From Streptomyces atroolivaceus (lineage in GTDB: Bacteria; Actinomycetota; Actinomycetes; Streptomycetales; Streptomycetaceae), in contig NZ_JNXG01000013.1 in the NCBI RefSeq assembly GCF_000717025.1, positions 124,001-188,000 on the forward strand: 64,000 bases of DNA. The letters are read 5' to 3'. Shown one piece after another: positions 8,684-17,082 of this stretch. Within the stretch, counting starts at the first letter, position 1, and each line of letters begins with the position of its first letter. The translations under genes were made by a program, and so were the position numbers. Under the pieces are notes generated by a model that saw only the letters and a list, made by a program, of their open reading frames with translations, was not told the DNA's origin and did no database searches.

Positions 8684-9340
8684 CTACTCGGCAGCCTTCT
8701 TCTTCTCCTCGGCGTCCTCGATCAACGCCTCCGCCAGCTGCTGCATCGACATACGGCGATCCATCGACGTCTTCTGGATCCAGCGGAACGCCGCCGGCTC
8801 GGAGAGCCCGTAATCCGTCTGCAGAATGCTCTTCGCCCGGTCCACCAGCTTCCGCGTCTCCAGCCGCTGCGAAAGATCCGCGATCTCGCTCTCCAGCGCC
8901 TTCAGCTCCGCGAACCGGGACACCGCCATCTCGATGGCAGGGACCACGTCGCTCTTGCTGAACGGCTTCACCAGGTACGCCATCGCCCCGGCGTCCCGGG
9001 CCCGCTCGACCAGGTCGCGCTGCGAGAACGCGGTGAGCATCAGCACGGGGGCGATGGACTCCTCCGTGATCTTCTCGGCGGCGGAGATCCCGTCCAGGAC
9101 GGGCATCTTCACATCGAGAATCACCAGGTCCGGCCGGTGCTCCCGGGCCAGCTCGACGGCCTGCTGCCCGTCCCCGGCCTCGCCGACGACCGAGTAGCCC
9201 TCTTCCTCCAGCATCTCTTTGAGGTCGAGGCGGATGAGCGCCTCGTCCTCGGCGATGACGACGCGGGTCGTCAGCGGCGGGACGTGCGACTTGTCGTCGT
9301 CGGCGGCGTCTACGGGCTGGGGTGACTCGGGCGTGGTCAC
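8684..9340 (-). CDS. pdtaR: ANTAR-domain response regulator (PdtaR-type)
   Basis: This 218-residue protein has a receiver domain at about residues 25-140 and a C-terminal ANTAR RNA-binding domain at about 150-215. The receiver shows the acidic pair in VIAEDEALIR, the phospho-acceptor Asp76 in DLVILDVKMP and the Lys in YLVKPFS. The ANTAR segment includes RKLVDRAKSILQ and AFRWIQKTSMD. When phosphorylated by a histidine kinase, which is absent here, such proteins dimerise and bind paired RNA hexaloops to prevent termination. The GTG start at 9340 follows GAGGAG. Longer in-frame starts would run through the tRNA gene and are rejected. The pdtaR name rests on domain architecture and the tRNA/pyk neighbourhood. 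Confidence 0.9.
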   Translation of the reverse strand: MTTPESPQPVDAADDDKSHVPPLTTRVVIAEDEALIRLDLKEMLEEEGYSVVGEAGDGQQAVELAREHRPDLVILDVKMPVLDGISAAEKITEESIAPVLMLTAFSQRDLVERARDAGAMAYLVKPFSKSDVVPAIEMAVSRFAELKALESEIADLSQRLETRKLVDRAKSILQTDYGLSEPAAFRWIQKTSMDRRMSMQQLAEALIEDAEEKKKAAE

Positions 9341-9434
9341 GGGGCTCCTCGGTATGGGGCAGGAACTGCTGCGGAGCAGCCTACCTACCTGCCACACCTC
9401 GTGGTCACCAGGTACACTGCTGACCGGATAGCAA

Positions 9435-9518
9435 GCCGGGTTGGCGCAATTGGCTGACGCGGAGGTCTCAAACACCTCTGCCCGAAAGGGCATGTGGGTT
9501 CGAATCCCATACCCGGCA
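9435..9518 (+). tRNA. tRNA-Leu (anticodon CAA)
   Basis: Acceptor arms GCCGGGT (9435-9441) and ACCCGGC (9511-9517) pair perfectly, with discriminator A at 9518. The anticodon stem GAGGT/ACCTC encloses loop CTCAAAC, giving anticodon CAA, which reads UUG. The long variable arm and the TPsiC loop GGTTCGAATCC fit a class II leucine tRNA. CCA is not encoded. Confidence 0.96.
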
Positions 9519-9532
9519 CCCATCACCAGATT

Positions 9533-9562
9533 GCGGATGCTCACGTTCTCGTGAAAATCCGC
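9533..9562 (+). terminator. Hairpin after tRNA-Leu
   Basis: GCGGAT (9533-9538) pairs with ATCCGC (9557-9562), and an inner TCAC/GTGA stem lies within the loop. The hairpin begins 15 bases after the tRNA and is a likely tRNA terminator. It also separates the tRNA from the gene at 9606. Confidence 0.6.
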
Positions 9563-9605
9563 ATTCTGCTACGCACCGCATCATGACATCACACAGAGTG
9601 GTGGC

Positions 9606-10394
9606 ATGATCTTCCACGGAATGACAGTTCGCCAAAAGGCGCTGGACCTACTCGATTCCGGCGCCAATGGCGCGGATGTCGCCCGCCGGTTGAATGTGCC
9701 GCGCGGCACGGTTTCCTACTGGCTGCACATGGAGCGCTCCAAGCGGAACATCTGCCCTGGCACCAGGACCCCTTCTTGCCACCGGTGCGACGGCGTCGGG
9801 CTCGCCGGAGCCGACTACGTCTATCTCCTCGGCCTTTACCTGGGGGATGGCCACATCAGCCAGCCCACTCAGCACCGGGTGCCGAGCATGATGATCACAC
9901 TGGACGACTGCTGGCCGGGCATCCAGGACGAGGCAGGGGCGGCAATCCACAAAGTGTTCCCGGACAACGCCACATGCCGGGTCCGTAAACCCGGCTGCCG
10001 TAACATCAAGGTCTACTCGAAGCACCTTCTCTGCCTGTTCCCCCAACATGGCCCACGCAGGAAACACGAACGTGAGATCGCGCTGGAGGTCTGGCAACAA
10101 GAACTCGTCGACGCGAACCCTTGGCCATTCGTCCGTGGACTCGTCCATTCCGACGGTTGCCGCATCATCAACTGGACCACTCGCATGGTCGGCGGCGTCC
10201 GCAAGCGGTACGAATACCCGCGGTACTGGTTCACGAATGTCTCCGACGACATCCGGCAGCTCTACACCGACACCCTGGACAAGCTCGGCATCAAGTGGAC
10301 CCACTGCACCCGCGCGGGCAAGGAGTACAACATCTCCGTAGCCCGACGGGCGTCCGTAGCCCTCATGGACGCTCACGTCGGGCCGAAGTACTGA
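9606..10394 (+). CDS. HTH protein with LAGLIDADG-like endonuclease motifs
   Basis: The 262-residue protein starts with a helix-turn-helix resembling recombinase or resolvase HTHs (residues 8-42, ALDLLDSGANGADVARRLN). A cysteine cluster follows (Cys50, Cys58, Cys61). Two LAGLIDADG-like motifs are present, LLGLYLGDG at 74-82 and FVRGLVHSDG at 175-184, each with the acidic residue that binds metal in homing endonucleases. I recall similar proteins annotated as transcriptional regulators in Streptomyces. Whether it cuts DNA is untested. The gene uses more A/T-ending codons (AAT, GAT, CAA, CAT) than its neighbours. It lies between a tRNA and the 3' end of pyk, six bases from the pyk stop, which is consistent with acquisition. 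ATG 9621 is an alternative start, since no strong RBS decides. Confidence 0.75.
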   Translation: MIFHGMTVRQKALDLLDSGANGADVARRLNVPRGTVSYWLHMERSKRNICPGTRTPSCHRCDGVGLAGADYVYLLGLYLGDGHISQPTQHRVPSMMITLDDCWPGIQDEAGAAIHKVFPDNATCRVRKPGCRNIKVYSKHLLCLFPQHGPRRKHEREIALEVWQQELVDANPWPFVRGLVHSDGCRIINWTTRMVGGVRKRYEYPRYWFTNVSDDIRQLYTDTLDKLGIKWTHCTRAGKEYNISVARRASVALMDAHVGPKY

Positions 10395-10400
10395 CGACCG

Positions 10401-11834
10401 TCACTTCGGGCTGTCGTCCTCGCCGATGTGGTGCACCCGCACCAGGTTCGTGGAGCCGGCGACCCCGGGCGGGGACCCTGCCGTGATGACCACGACGTCG
10501 CCCTTCTGGCAGCGGCCGATCCGCAGCAGTTCCTCGTCCACCTGCGCCACCATCGCGTCCGTGGAGTCCACGTGCGGCCCGAGGAACGTCTCCACGCCCC
10601 ACGTCAGGTTCAGCTGCGCGCGGGTGGCCGGGTCCGGGGTGAAGGCCAGGAGCGGGATCGGGGAACGGTAGCGGGAGAGGCGCTTGACCGTGTCGCCGCT
10701 CTGGGTGAAGGCCACCAGGAACTTGGCGCCGAGGAAGTCGCCCATCTCGGCTGCCGCGCGGGCGACCGCGCCGCCCTGGGTGCGGGGCTTGTTGCGGTCG
10801 GTGAGGGGCGGCAGGCCCTTGGCGAGGATGTCCTCCTCGGCCGCCTCGACGATGCGCGCCATGGTGCGGACGGTCTCGACGGGGTATTTGCCGACGCTGG
10901 TCTCGCCGGAGAGCATCACGGCGTCCGTTCCGTCGATGACGGCGTTGGCGACGTCGGAGGCTTCGGCGCGGGTGGGGCGGGAGTTGTCGATCATCGAGTC
11001 GAGCATCTGGGTGGCGACGATGACCGGCTTGGCGTTGCGCTTGGCGAGTTTGATGGCGCGCTTCTGGACGATCGGGACCTGTTCCAGGGGCATTTCGACG
11101 CCGAGGTCTCCGCGGGCGACCATGATGCCGTCGAAGGCGGCGACGATGTCGTCGATGTTGTCGACGGCCTGGGGCTTCTCGATCTTGGCGATGACGGGGA
11201 GGCGGCGGTTCTCCTCGTCCATGATGCGGTGGACGTCGTCGATGTCGCGTCCGGTGCGTACGAAGGAGAGGGCGATGATGTCGGCGCCGGTGCGGAGTGC
11301 CCAGCGGAGGTCGTCGATGTCTTTTTCGGAGAGTGCGGGGACGGAGACGGCGACGCCGGGGAGGTTGAGTCCCTTGTGGTCGGAGACCATGCCGCCTTCG
11401 ATGACGGTGGTGTGGACGCGGGGTCCGTCGACTTCGGTGACTTCGAGGGTGACGCGGCCGTCGTCGATGAGGATGCGTTCGCCGGTGGTGACGTCGGCGG
11501 CGAGGCCGTCGTAGGTGGTGCCGCAGGTGGTGCGGTCGCCTTCGACGGGTTCGACGGTGATGGTGAAGTCGTCGCCGCGTTCAAGGAGTACGGGGCCTTC
11601 GGTGAAGCGGCCGAGGCGGATCTTCGGGCCTTGAAGGTCGGCGAGGATTCCTACGCTGCGGCCGGTTTCTTCGGATGCCTTGCGTACGCGGTGGTAGCGC
11701 TCTTCGTGTTCGGCGTAGGTGCCGTGGCTGAGGTTGAGGCGGGCGATGTCCATTCCCGCTTCGACGAGTGCCTTGATCTGCTCGTATGTGTCGGTTGCGG
11801 GTCCCAGGGTACAAACGATTTTTGCTCGGCGCAT
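10401..11834 (-). CDS. pyk: Pyruvate kinase
   Basis: This 477-residue enzyme converts phosphoenolpyruvate and ADP to pyruvate and ATP at the end of glycolysis. The N-terminus MRRAKIVCTLGPATDTYEQI is typical. The catalytic signature VIAKIEKPQAVDN holds the active-site Lys and Glu, and MVARGDLGVEMP and ATQMLDSM follow. The C-terminal regulatory domain carries GDTVKRLSRYR. Length is normal. It is transcribed on the minus strand, divergently from the nucleotidase-like gene. An inverted repeat sits immediately upstream. In S. coelicolor, from memory, a pyk gene also lies next to the ANTAR regulator, supporting conserved order. Confidence 0.96.
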   Translation of the reverse strand: MRRAKIVCTLGPATDTYEQIKALVEAGMDIARLNLSHGTYAEHEERYHRVRKASEETGRSVGILADLQGPKIRLGRFTEGPVLLERGDDFTITVEPVEGDRTTCGTTYDGLAADVTTGERILIDDGRVTLEVTEVDGPRVHTTVIEGGMVSDHKGLNLPGVAVSVPALSEKDIDDLRWALRTGADIIALSFVRTGRDIDDVHRIMDEENRRLPVIAKIEKPQAVDNIDDIVAAFDGIMVARGDLGVEMPLEQVPIVQKRAIKLAKRNAKPVIVATQMLDSMIDNSRPTRAEASDVANAVIDGTDAVMLSGETSVGKYPVETVRTMARIVEAAEEDILAKGLPPLTDRNKPRTQGGAVARAAAEMGDFLGAKFLVAFTQSGDTVKRLSRYRSPIPLLAFTPDPATRAQLNLTWGVETFLGPHVDSTDAMVAQVDEELLRIGRCQKGDVVVITAGSPPGVAGSTNLVRVHHIGEDDSPK

Positions 11835-11850
11835 GGTTCGAGCCTAGACC

Positions 11851-11868
11851 TTACCTGCGGGTAGGTAA
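11851..11868. promoter_or_regulatory. Inverted repeat TTACCT-N6-AGGTAA at the pyk 5' end
   Basis: A perfect 6-bp inverted repeat with a 6-base spacer lies 17-34 bases upstream of the pyk start. A second palindrome, CCTTTC-GAT-GAAAGG, occupies 11894-11908, and a -35-like TTGACA lies at 11912-11917 on the plus strand. The divergent gap of about 260 bases therefore looks regulated. The proteins involved are unknown. Confidence 0.4.
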
Positions 11869-12093
11869 TTGTCTCTGCGTGACTGTCCAACAGCCTTTCG
11901 ATGAAAGGTTATTGACAACTGTTGAATTGTGCGGCGGGGTGCTCCGATGAGCGTCGCGGGACGTGTTCCGGTGGGGTGCCGGGGGTGCGGGTGGTGCTGC
12001 TGGTCACCAGATCGCAACCTGTCGGGGGTGTTGCGCGTGGTGGTGGCTGGGTCAGAATCTACGCGCGTTGTTCGCTCGGAAGAGGAGTCAGGG

Positions 12094-13905
12094 ATGCCGT
12101 TGAACCGTAGGACGTTTGTGGGCCGTTCGGCTGTCGCCGGTGTGGGTGTGGCGCTGGCGGGAGGGGTCGGTGCCGGGCCTGCGGCGGCCTCGGAGGCGAG
12201 GGGGCACGGGCATGGGCGCCCGCCGAAGCGGTACTCGTTCACGGTGATGGGGACGACGGACCTGCACGGCAATGTCTTCAACTGGGACTACTTCACGGAT
12301 CAGGAGTTCGACGACAAGGCGCACAACGATGTGGGGCTGGCGAAGATCTCGACGCTGGTGGATCAGATCCGTGAGGAGCGGGGCCGCCGGAACACGTTGC
12401 TGATCGATGCGGGTGACACGATCCAGGGCACTCAGTTGTCGTACTACTACGCGAAGATCGATCCGATCACGGCGAGGCGTGGGCCCGTGCATCCGATGGC
12501 GCAGGCGATGAACAAGATCGGTTATGACGCGGCGGCGCTCGGTAATCATGAGTTCAACTACGGCATTCCGGTGTTGCGGAAGTTCGAGGAGCAGTGTGAT
12601 TTTCCGCTGCTGGGTGCGAATGCGCTGGATGCGAAGACGTTGCGGCCGGCGTTCGCTCCGTATGTGATCAAGCGGTTGCGTACGCCGCACGGTCGTGATG
12701 TGCGGGTTGCGGTTCTGGGGTTGACGAATCCTGGTATCGCGATCTGGGACAAGGCGAACGTGGGCGGGAAGATGGTGTTCCCGGGCCTCGAGGAGCAGGC
12801 GGCGAAGTGGGTGCCGAAGCTTCGTTCGATGGGTGCGGATGTGGTGGTTGTCTCGGCGCATTCGGGTTCGTCGGGCACGTCGTCGTACGGGGATCAGTTG
12901 CCGTACGTGGAGAATGCGGCGGGTCTGGTGGCGGAGCAGGTGCCGGGGATCGATGCGATTCTGGTGGGTCACGCGCACTCGGAGATTCCTGAGTATTTCG
13001 TGACGAACAAGGAGACGGGGAAGCGGGTTGTTCTTTCGGAGCCGTTGAAGTGGGGGCAGCGGTTGACGCTGTTCGATTTCGATGTGGTGTGGGAGAAGGG
13101 CCGGTGGGTGGTCGAGAAGGTCGGTGCTTCGGTGCTGAACTCGAACGCGGTGGAGGAGGATCCGCAGATCACGTCGTTGCTCGGTGATGAGCACTCGAGG
13201 GTGGTGGCGTATGTGAACCAGGTGATCGGTACGTCGGTGGCGGCGATGTCGACGGCGGATGCGCCGTGGAAGGACGAGCCGGTCATCGATCTGATCAATC
13301 TGGTGCAGGCCGAGACGGTGGGGGCGGCGCTGGCGGGGGGCGAGTACGCGGCGTTGCCGGTTCTGTCGCAGGCGGCGTGTTTCTCGCGTACGGCGGCGAT
13401 CCCTGCGGGTGAGGTGACGATCAGGGATGCCGCGGGTCTGTATCCGTTCGAGAACACGCTGGAGGCGCGGCTTCTGACGGGTGCGCAGCTGAAGGATTAT
13501 CTGGAGTATTCGGCGAGGTATTACGTGCGGACGGCGGCGGGGTCGCCGGTGGATACGTCGAAGTTGACGAATGCGGAGGGTATTCCGGATTACAATTACG
13601 ATGTGGTGTCGGGTGTGACGTATGACGTCGACATTGCGCAGCCGGTGGGTTCGCGGATTGTGGGGTTGTCGTTCGAGGGGGTGCCGGTGGATCCGGCGGC
13701 GCGGTTCGTGTTCGCGGTGAACAATTATCGGGCGAGTGGTGGCGGTAATTTCCCGCATGTGCCGGGTGCGAAGCAGTTGTGGGCGAATTCGGATGAGATC
13801 CGGAACACGATCATCGGGTGGGTTCAGGCGAAGGGTTCGGTGGATCCGGCGGAGTTCGCTTCGGTGGGCTGGCGTCTGACGCGGGACGGTGTGCCGGTTT
13901 TCTAG
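12094..13905 (+). CDS. Tat-exported 5'-nucleotidase/2',3'-cyclic phosphodiesterase-like protein
   Basis: This 603-residue metallophosphoesterase is of the 5'-nucleotidase/UDP-sugar hydrolase family. It opens with a twin-arginine signal, NRRTFVGRSAVAGVGVALA. The N-terminal catalytic domain shows the dimetal motifs MGTTDLHGN, DAGDTIQG, ALGNHEFNYG and VGHAHSE. The C-terminal 5'-nucleotidase domain (from about residue 385) includes the segment ASGGGNFP, part of the nucleoside-binding region. It probably releases phosphate from extracellular nucleotides. The ATG at 12094 follows GAGGAG. An in-frame extension to 11929 lacks support. Codons end in G or T far more than in the C-rich liv genes on the same strand. 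A hairpin follows the stop. Confidence 0.9.
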   Translation: MPLNRRTFVGRSAVAGVGVALAGGVGAGPAAASEARGHGHGRPPKRYSFTVMGTTDLHGNVFNWDYFTDQEFDDKAHNDVGLAKISTLVDQIREERGRRNTLLIDAGDTIQGTQLSYYYAKIDPITARRGPVHPMAQAMNKIGYDAAALGNHEFNYGIPVLRKFEEQCDFPLLGANALDAKTLRPAFAPYVIKRLRTPHGRDVRVAVLGLTNPGIAIWDKANVGGKMVFPGLEEQAAKWVPKLRSMGADVVVVSAHSGSSGTSSYGDQLPYVENAAGLVAEQVPGIDAILVGHAHSEIPEYFVTNKETGKRVVLSEPLKWGQRLTLFDFDVVWEKGRWVVEKVGASVLNSNAVEEDPQITSLLGDEHSRVVAYVNQVIGTSVAAMSTADAPWKDEPVIDLINLVQAETVGAALAGGEYAALPVLSQAACFSRTAAIPAGEVTIRDAAGLYPFENTLEARLLTGAQLKDYLEYSARYYVRTAAGSPVDTSKLTNAEGIPDYNYDVVSGVTYDVDIAQPVGSRIVGLSFEGVPVDPAARFVFAVNNYRASGGGNFPHVPGAKQLWANSDEIRNTIIGWVQAKGSVDPAEFASVGWRLTRDGVPVF

Positions 13906-13918
13906 TTGTCGGTGTGTG

Positions 13919-13949
13919 GCGGCCGTTCCTCTTCGGGAGGGGCGGCCGC
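13919..13949. terminator. Hairpin between convergent genes
   Basis: GCGGCCG (13919-13925) pairs with CGGCCGC (13943-13949), with an inner CCTC/GAGG stem, followed on the plus strand by CTTT. It lies between the nucleotidase-like gene and the converging hydroxylase gene. Confidence 0.75.
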
Positions 13950-13959
13950 TTTCGTGTGG

Positions 13960-15393
13960 TCAGTGGTCGTGTGTGAGGGGGGTGAGTGGGTTGTTCTGTC
14001 CGGGGATGGCGGGGGTGTGGTGGGGGGTGAGGCCGAAGGTGGTGAAGGCGGTGCGTTGTGGGAGGGGGTAGGGAGTGGTGCCGGTGACGTTGTTGAGGAT
14101 GGTGGCGCTGCGCCAGGCGGCGAGGCCGAGGTCGGGGGCGCCGACTCCGTGGGTGTGGCGTTCGGCGTTCTGTACGTAGATGTTGCCGGTGAGGGCGGGG
14201 TCGAGGTCGAGGCGGAAGTCGGTGTGGATGCGGGGGCGTCCTTGGGTGTCGCGGCGGATGTGGGGGGCGATGCCGGTGAGGAGGGTGTCGAGGGGGCGTT
14301 CGCGGTAGCCGGTGGCGAGGACGACGGCGTCGGTGGTGAGGCGGCTTCGGGTGGCTTGCTGGGTGTGTTCGAGGTGGAGTTCGATGCGGGTGCCGCTGCC
14401 GGAGAGGCGGCCTGCGGTGCGGACGCTGACGCCGGGGGTGAGGGTGGCGTCGGGCCAGCCGCCGTGGAGGGTGCGTCGGTAGAGCTCGTCGTGGATGGCG
14501 GAGATGGTGTCGGTGTCGATGCCTTTGTGGAGTTGCCATTGTTGGGGGACGAGGGTGTCGCGTACGTGTTCGGGGAGTGCGTGGAAGTAGTGGGTGTAGT
14601 CGGGGGTGAAGTGTTCGAGGCCGAGTTTTGAGTACTCCATGGGCGCGAAGGCCTGGGTGCGGGCGAGCCAGTGGATCTTTTCGATGCCGACGGGGCGGGC
14701 GCGGAGGAGGTCGAGGAAGATTTCGGCGCCTGACTGGCCGGAGCCGATGACGGTGATGTGGTCGGCTCGGAGGAGTTCTTCGCGGTGGTGGAGGTAGTCG
14801 GCGGAGTGGATGACGGGGATGCCGGGGGCTTCTGCGAGGGGGCGTAGGGGTTCGGGGATGAAGGGTGCGGTGCCGACGCCGAGGGCGATGTGGCGGGTGT
14901 GGGTGCGGCCGGGGGCTTGGGCTTTGCCGTCGGGGTCGAGTCGGGTGTAGTCGACGTCGAAGTGGGAGCGGTCGGTGTTCCAGCGGATGGCGTCGACCTG
15001 GTGGTTGAAGTGGATGGTGGGGAGTTGTTCGCTGACCCATCGGCAGTAGGCGTCGTATTCGGCGCGGTGGATGTGGAATTGCTCGGCGAAGTAGAAGGGG
15101 TAGAGGCGGTCGCGGGTGCGGAGGTAGTTGAGGAAGGTCCAGGGGCTGGTGGGGTCGGCGAGGGTGGTGAGGTCGGCGAGGAAGGGGACTTGGAGGGTGG
15201 CGCCGTCGATGAGGAGGCCGGGGTGCCAGTGGAAGGCGGGGCGTTGTTCGTAGAAGGCGGTGGTGAGGGGGTGGTTGCCGGGGGTGGTGGGGATGCCGTG
15301 GGCGAGGGCGGCGAGGGAGAGGTTGAAGGGGCCGAGGCCGATGCCGATGAGGTCGTGGGTCCGGTCGCCTTCGGGGGTGGTCCGGTCGGTCAT
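13960..15393 (-). CDS. L-lysine/diamine N-hydroxylase (siderophore monooxygenase, DesB/IucD-like)
   Basis: This 477-residue FAD- and NADPH-dependent N-monooxygenase is of the SidA/IucD/PvdA family. The FAD-binding segment is LIGIGLGPFNLSLAALA. The substrate-side HWHPGLLIDG and VPFLADLTTLADPTS are typical of lysine/cadaverine hydroxylases. The NADPH segment is VIGSGQSGAEIF and the ATGY-like motif is VLATGYRERPLDTL. It would N-hydroxylate an amine supplied by the decarboxylase encoded just upstream, whose stop it overlaps by four bases (ATGA). This matches the first two steps of hydroxamate siderophore synthesis. The acyltransferase and condensing synthetase of a full desferrioxamine locus are absent here, so the product is unknown. 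Confidence 0.88.
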   Translation of the reverse strand: MTDRTTPEGDRTHDLIGIGLGPFNLSLAALAHGIPTTPGNHPLTTAFYEQRPAFHWHPGLLIDGATLQVPFLADLTTLADPTSPWTFLNYLRTRDRLYPFYFAEQFHIHRAEYDAYCRWVSEQLPTIHFNHQVDAIRWNTDRSHFDVDYTRLDPDGKAQAPGRTHTRHIALGVGTAPFIPEPLRPLAEAPGIPVIHSADYLHHREELLRADHITVIGSGQSGAEIFLDLLRARPVGIEKIHWLARTQAFAPMEYSKLGLEHFTPDYTHYFHALPEHVRDTLVPQQWQLHKGIDTDTISAIHDELYRRTLHGGWPDATLTPGVSVRTAGRLSGSGTRIELHLEHTQQATRSRLTTDAVVLATGYRERPLDTLLTGIAPHIRRDTQGRPRIHTDFRLDLDPALTGNIYVQNAERHTHGVGAPDLGLAAWRSATILNNVTGTTPYPLPQRTAFTTFGLTPHHTPAIPGQNNPLTPLTHDH

Positions 15394-16790
15394 CGGGGGG
15401 TGCTGCCTTCCATGGTGGCGCCGGTGTGGGCGTGGGTGACGAGGGTGAGGAGCTGCTGGAGGTCGGCGGGGGTGGTGTGGGGGTTGAGGAGGGTGGCTTT
15501 GAGCCAGAGGCGGTTGTCGGCTCGGGCGCGGCCGAGTACGGCGTGTCCTTGGTGGAGGAGGGTGCGGCGGATGGTGGCGACTGTGGTGTCGTCGGTGTGG
15601 GTGGGGCGGAAGAGGACGGTGCTGATGGTGGGGCGGTCGTGGAGCTGGAGTGCGGGGTTGTCGTCGATGAGGTCGGCGAGGTGGTGGGCGGTGGTGATGG
15701 TGCGGTCGATGAGGTCGGCGAGTCCGTCGCGGCCGAGTGCTTGGAGGGTGACGGCGATTTTCAGGGCGTCGGGCCGGCGGGTGGTGCGGAGGGAGCGGCC
15801 GAGGAGGTCGGGGAGGCCTGCGTCGGTGTCGTCGTCGGCGTTGAGGTAGGGGGCGTGGTGGTGGAGGGGGGTGAGGTCGTGGTGGTGGGGGACGGCGAGG
15901 ATGCCGGCGGAGGCGGGTTGCCAGCCGAGTTTGTGCAGGTCGAGGGTGACGCTGTGGGCGCGGTGGAGGCTGCGGAGGGTGTGGCGGTGGGTGGGGCTGA
16001 AGAGGAGGGGGCCGCCGTATGCGGCGTCGATGTGGAGGTCGGCGCCGTGGGTGGTGGTGAGGTCGGCGATGTCGGTGAGGGGGTCGATCTGGCCGGTGTC
16101 GGTGGTGCCTGCGGTGGCGGTGACGAGGAGGGGGCCTTGGTGGTGGGTGAGGGCGTCGTGGAGTGCGGTGGGGTTCATGACGCCGGTGGGGGCGGGGATG
16201 ACGACGGGTCGGGGGAGGCCGAGGAGCCAGGCGGCGCGGGTGATGCTGTGGTGGGCGTTGGCGGCGCAGATGGTCTGTACGGGGCCGTGGCGTTCGCGGG
16301 CGAGGAGGAGGGCGAGTTGGTTGGCTTCGGTGCCGCCGGTGGTGATGAGGGCGTCGGGGCTGGGGCGGTGGGGGTAGATCTCGGCGGCGAGTGCGGTGGT
16401 GAGGGCGTGTTCGAGGGCGGAGGCGGCGGGGGCCTGGTCCCAGGAGTCCATGGAGGGGTTGAGGGCTGAGGCGGCGAGGTCGGCTGCTGCGGCGAGTGCG
16501 AGGGGTGGGGTGTGGAGGTGGGCGGCGCAGTGGGGGTGTGCGGGGTCGGCGGCGCCTTCGGTGAGTGCGGTGACGAGGGTGCGGAGGGCGTGGTGGGCGC
16601 CGGTGCCGTGGTCGGGGATGAGGGGGCCGGTGGTGTGGTGGAGGTGGTCGGTGACGGTGTCGGGGCCGCCGGCGGGGAGGGGGCCGTTGCGTCGGGTGGC
16701 GCCGTCGTGGAGTGCGGTGAGGACGGTGTCGATGAGGGGGCGCAGGTGGGCGGGGCCTGCGGTGCCTCCGGCGAGGGGCGGGGTGGGCAT
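15390..16790 (-). CDS. PLP-dependent decarboxylase (DesA-like, group II)
   Basis: This 466-residue pyridoxal-phosphate decarboxylase is of the glutamate/lysine/2,4-diaminobutyrate group II family. Visible motifs are NPSMDSWDQAPAASALE, the TTGGTEANQLAL phosphate-binding segment, HIDAAYGG with the Asp that contacts the pyridine nitrogen, and TLDLHKLGWQP with the Schiff-base Lys. It likely makes a diamine such as cadaverine or putrescine that the following hydroxylase oxidises, as DesA does for desferrioxamine. The downstream gene is translationally coupled. I saw no DmdR-type iron box in the 290 bases upstream, so iron control is not evident. Tyrosine or another amino acid as substrate cannot be excluded. 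Confidence 0.85.
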   Translation of the reverse strand: MPTPPLAGGTAGPAHLRPLIDTVLTALHDGATRRNGPLPAGGPDTVTDHLHHTTGPLIPDHGTGAHHALRTLVTALTEGAADPAHPHCAAHLHTPPLALAAAADLAASALNPSMDSWDQAPAASALEHALTTALAAEIYPHRPSPDALITTGGTEANQLALLLARERHGPVQTICAANAHHSITRAAWLLGLPRPVVIPAPTGVMNPTALHDALTHHQGPLLVTATAGTTDTGQIDPLTDIADLTTTHGADLHIDAAYGGPLLFSPTHRHTLRSLHRAHSVTLDLHKLGWQPASAGILAVPHHHDLTPLHHHAPYLNADDDTDAGLPDLLGRSLRTTRRPDALKIAVTLQALGRDGLADLIDRTITTAHHLADLIDDNPALQLHDRPTISTVLFRPTHTDDTTVATIRRTLLHQGHAVLGRARADNRLWLKATLLNPHTTPADLQQLLTLVTHAHTGATMEGSTPR

Positions 16791-16957
16791 GGGTGGTGTG
16801 GTCCTTCGGGTGCGCGGGGGCGGTCGTGCCAGCTTGTCCGGGTTGCGGAGGAGGCGGCCGAAGAGCCCAACGATCTCAACCCGAAAGGGGTACTGCGGTT
16901 GGTTGTGGGGGTGTTGGGGACGGAGACCTGGTATAAGCGTTCGTTGTTCGTACGTCT

Positions 16958-16990
16958 GTGCCCGGCCGCTCTGGGTGAGGGGCCGGGCAC
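16958..16990 (-). terminator. Hairpin downstream of pepN
   Basis: GTGCCCGGCC (16958-16967) and GGCCGGGCAC (16981-16990) form a perfect 10-bp stem with a 13-base loop, 92 bases past the pepN stop. It is a likely terminator for the minus-strand pepN transcript. The rest of 16791-17082 shows nothing clear. Confidence 0.6.
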
Positions 16991-17082
16991 GGGGGCGGTG
17001 GGGGTGTCGTCGGGTCGGGGGCGTCGCGGCGGGGGTTCGTCCGGGTCAGGGGCGTGTCGTCATGGTGTGGGTGTGCGCGGGG

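Noticed and set aside
9435..10394. Integrative element inserted at tRNA-Leu
   Set aside because: No integrase, excisionase or second copy of the tRNA 3' end was seen in the window. Only the LAGLIDADG-like gene hints at mobility.
16791..17082. Iron box (DmdR1/IdeR type) upstream of the siderophore-type genes
   Set aside because: No TTAGGTTAGGCTAACCTAA-like 19-mer could be found. Only a terminator-type hairpin was visible.
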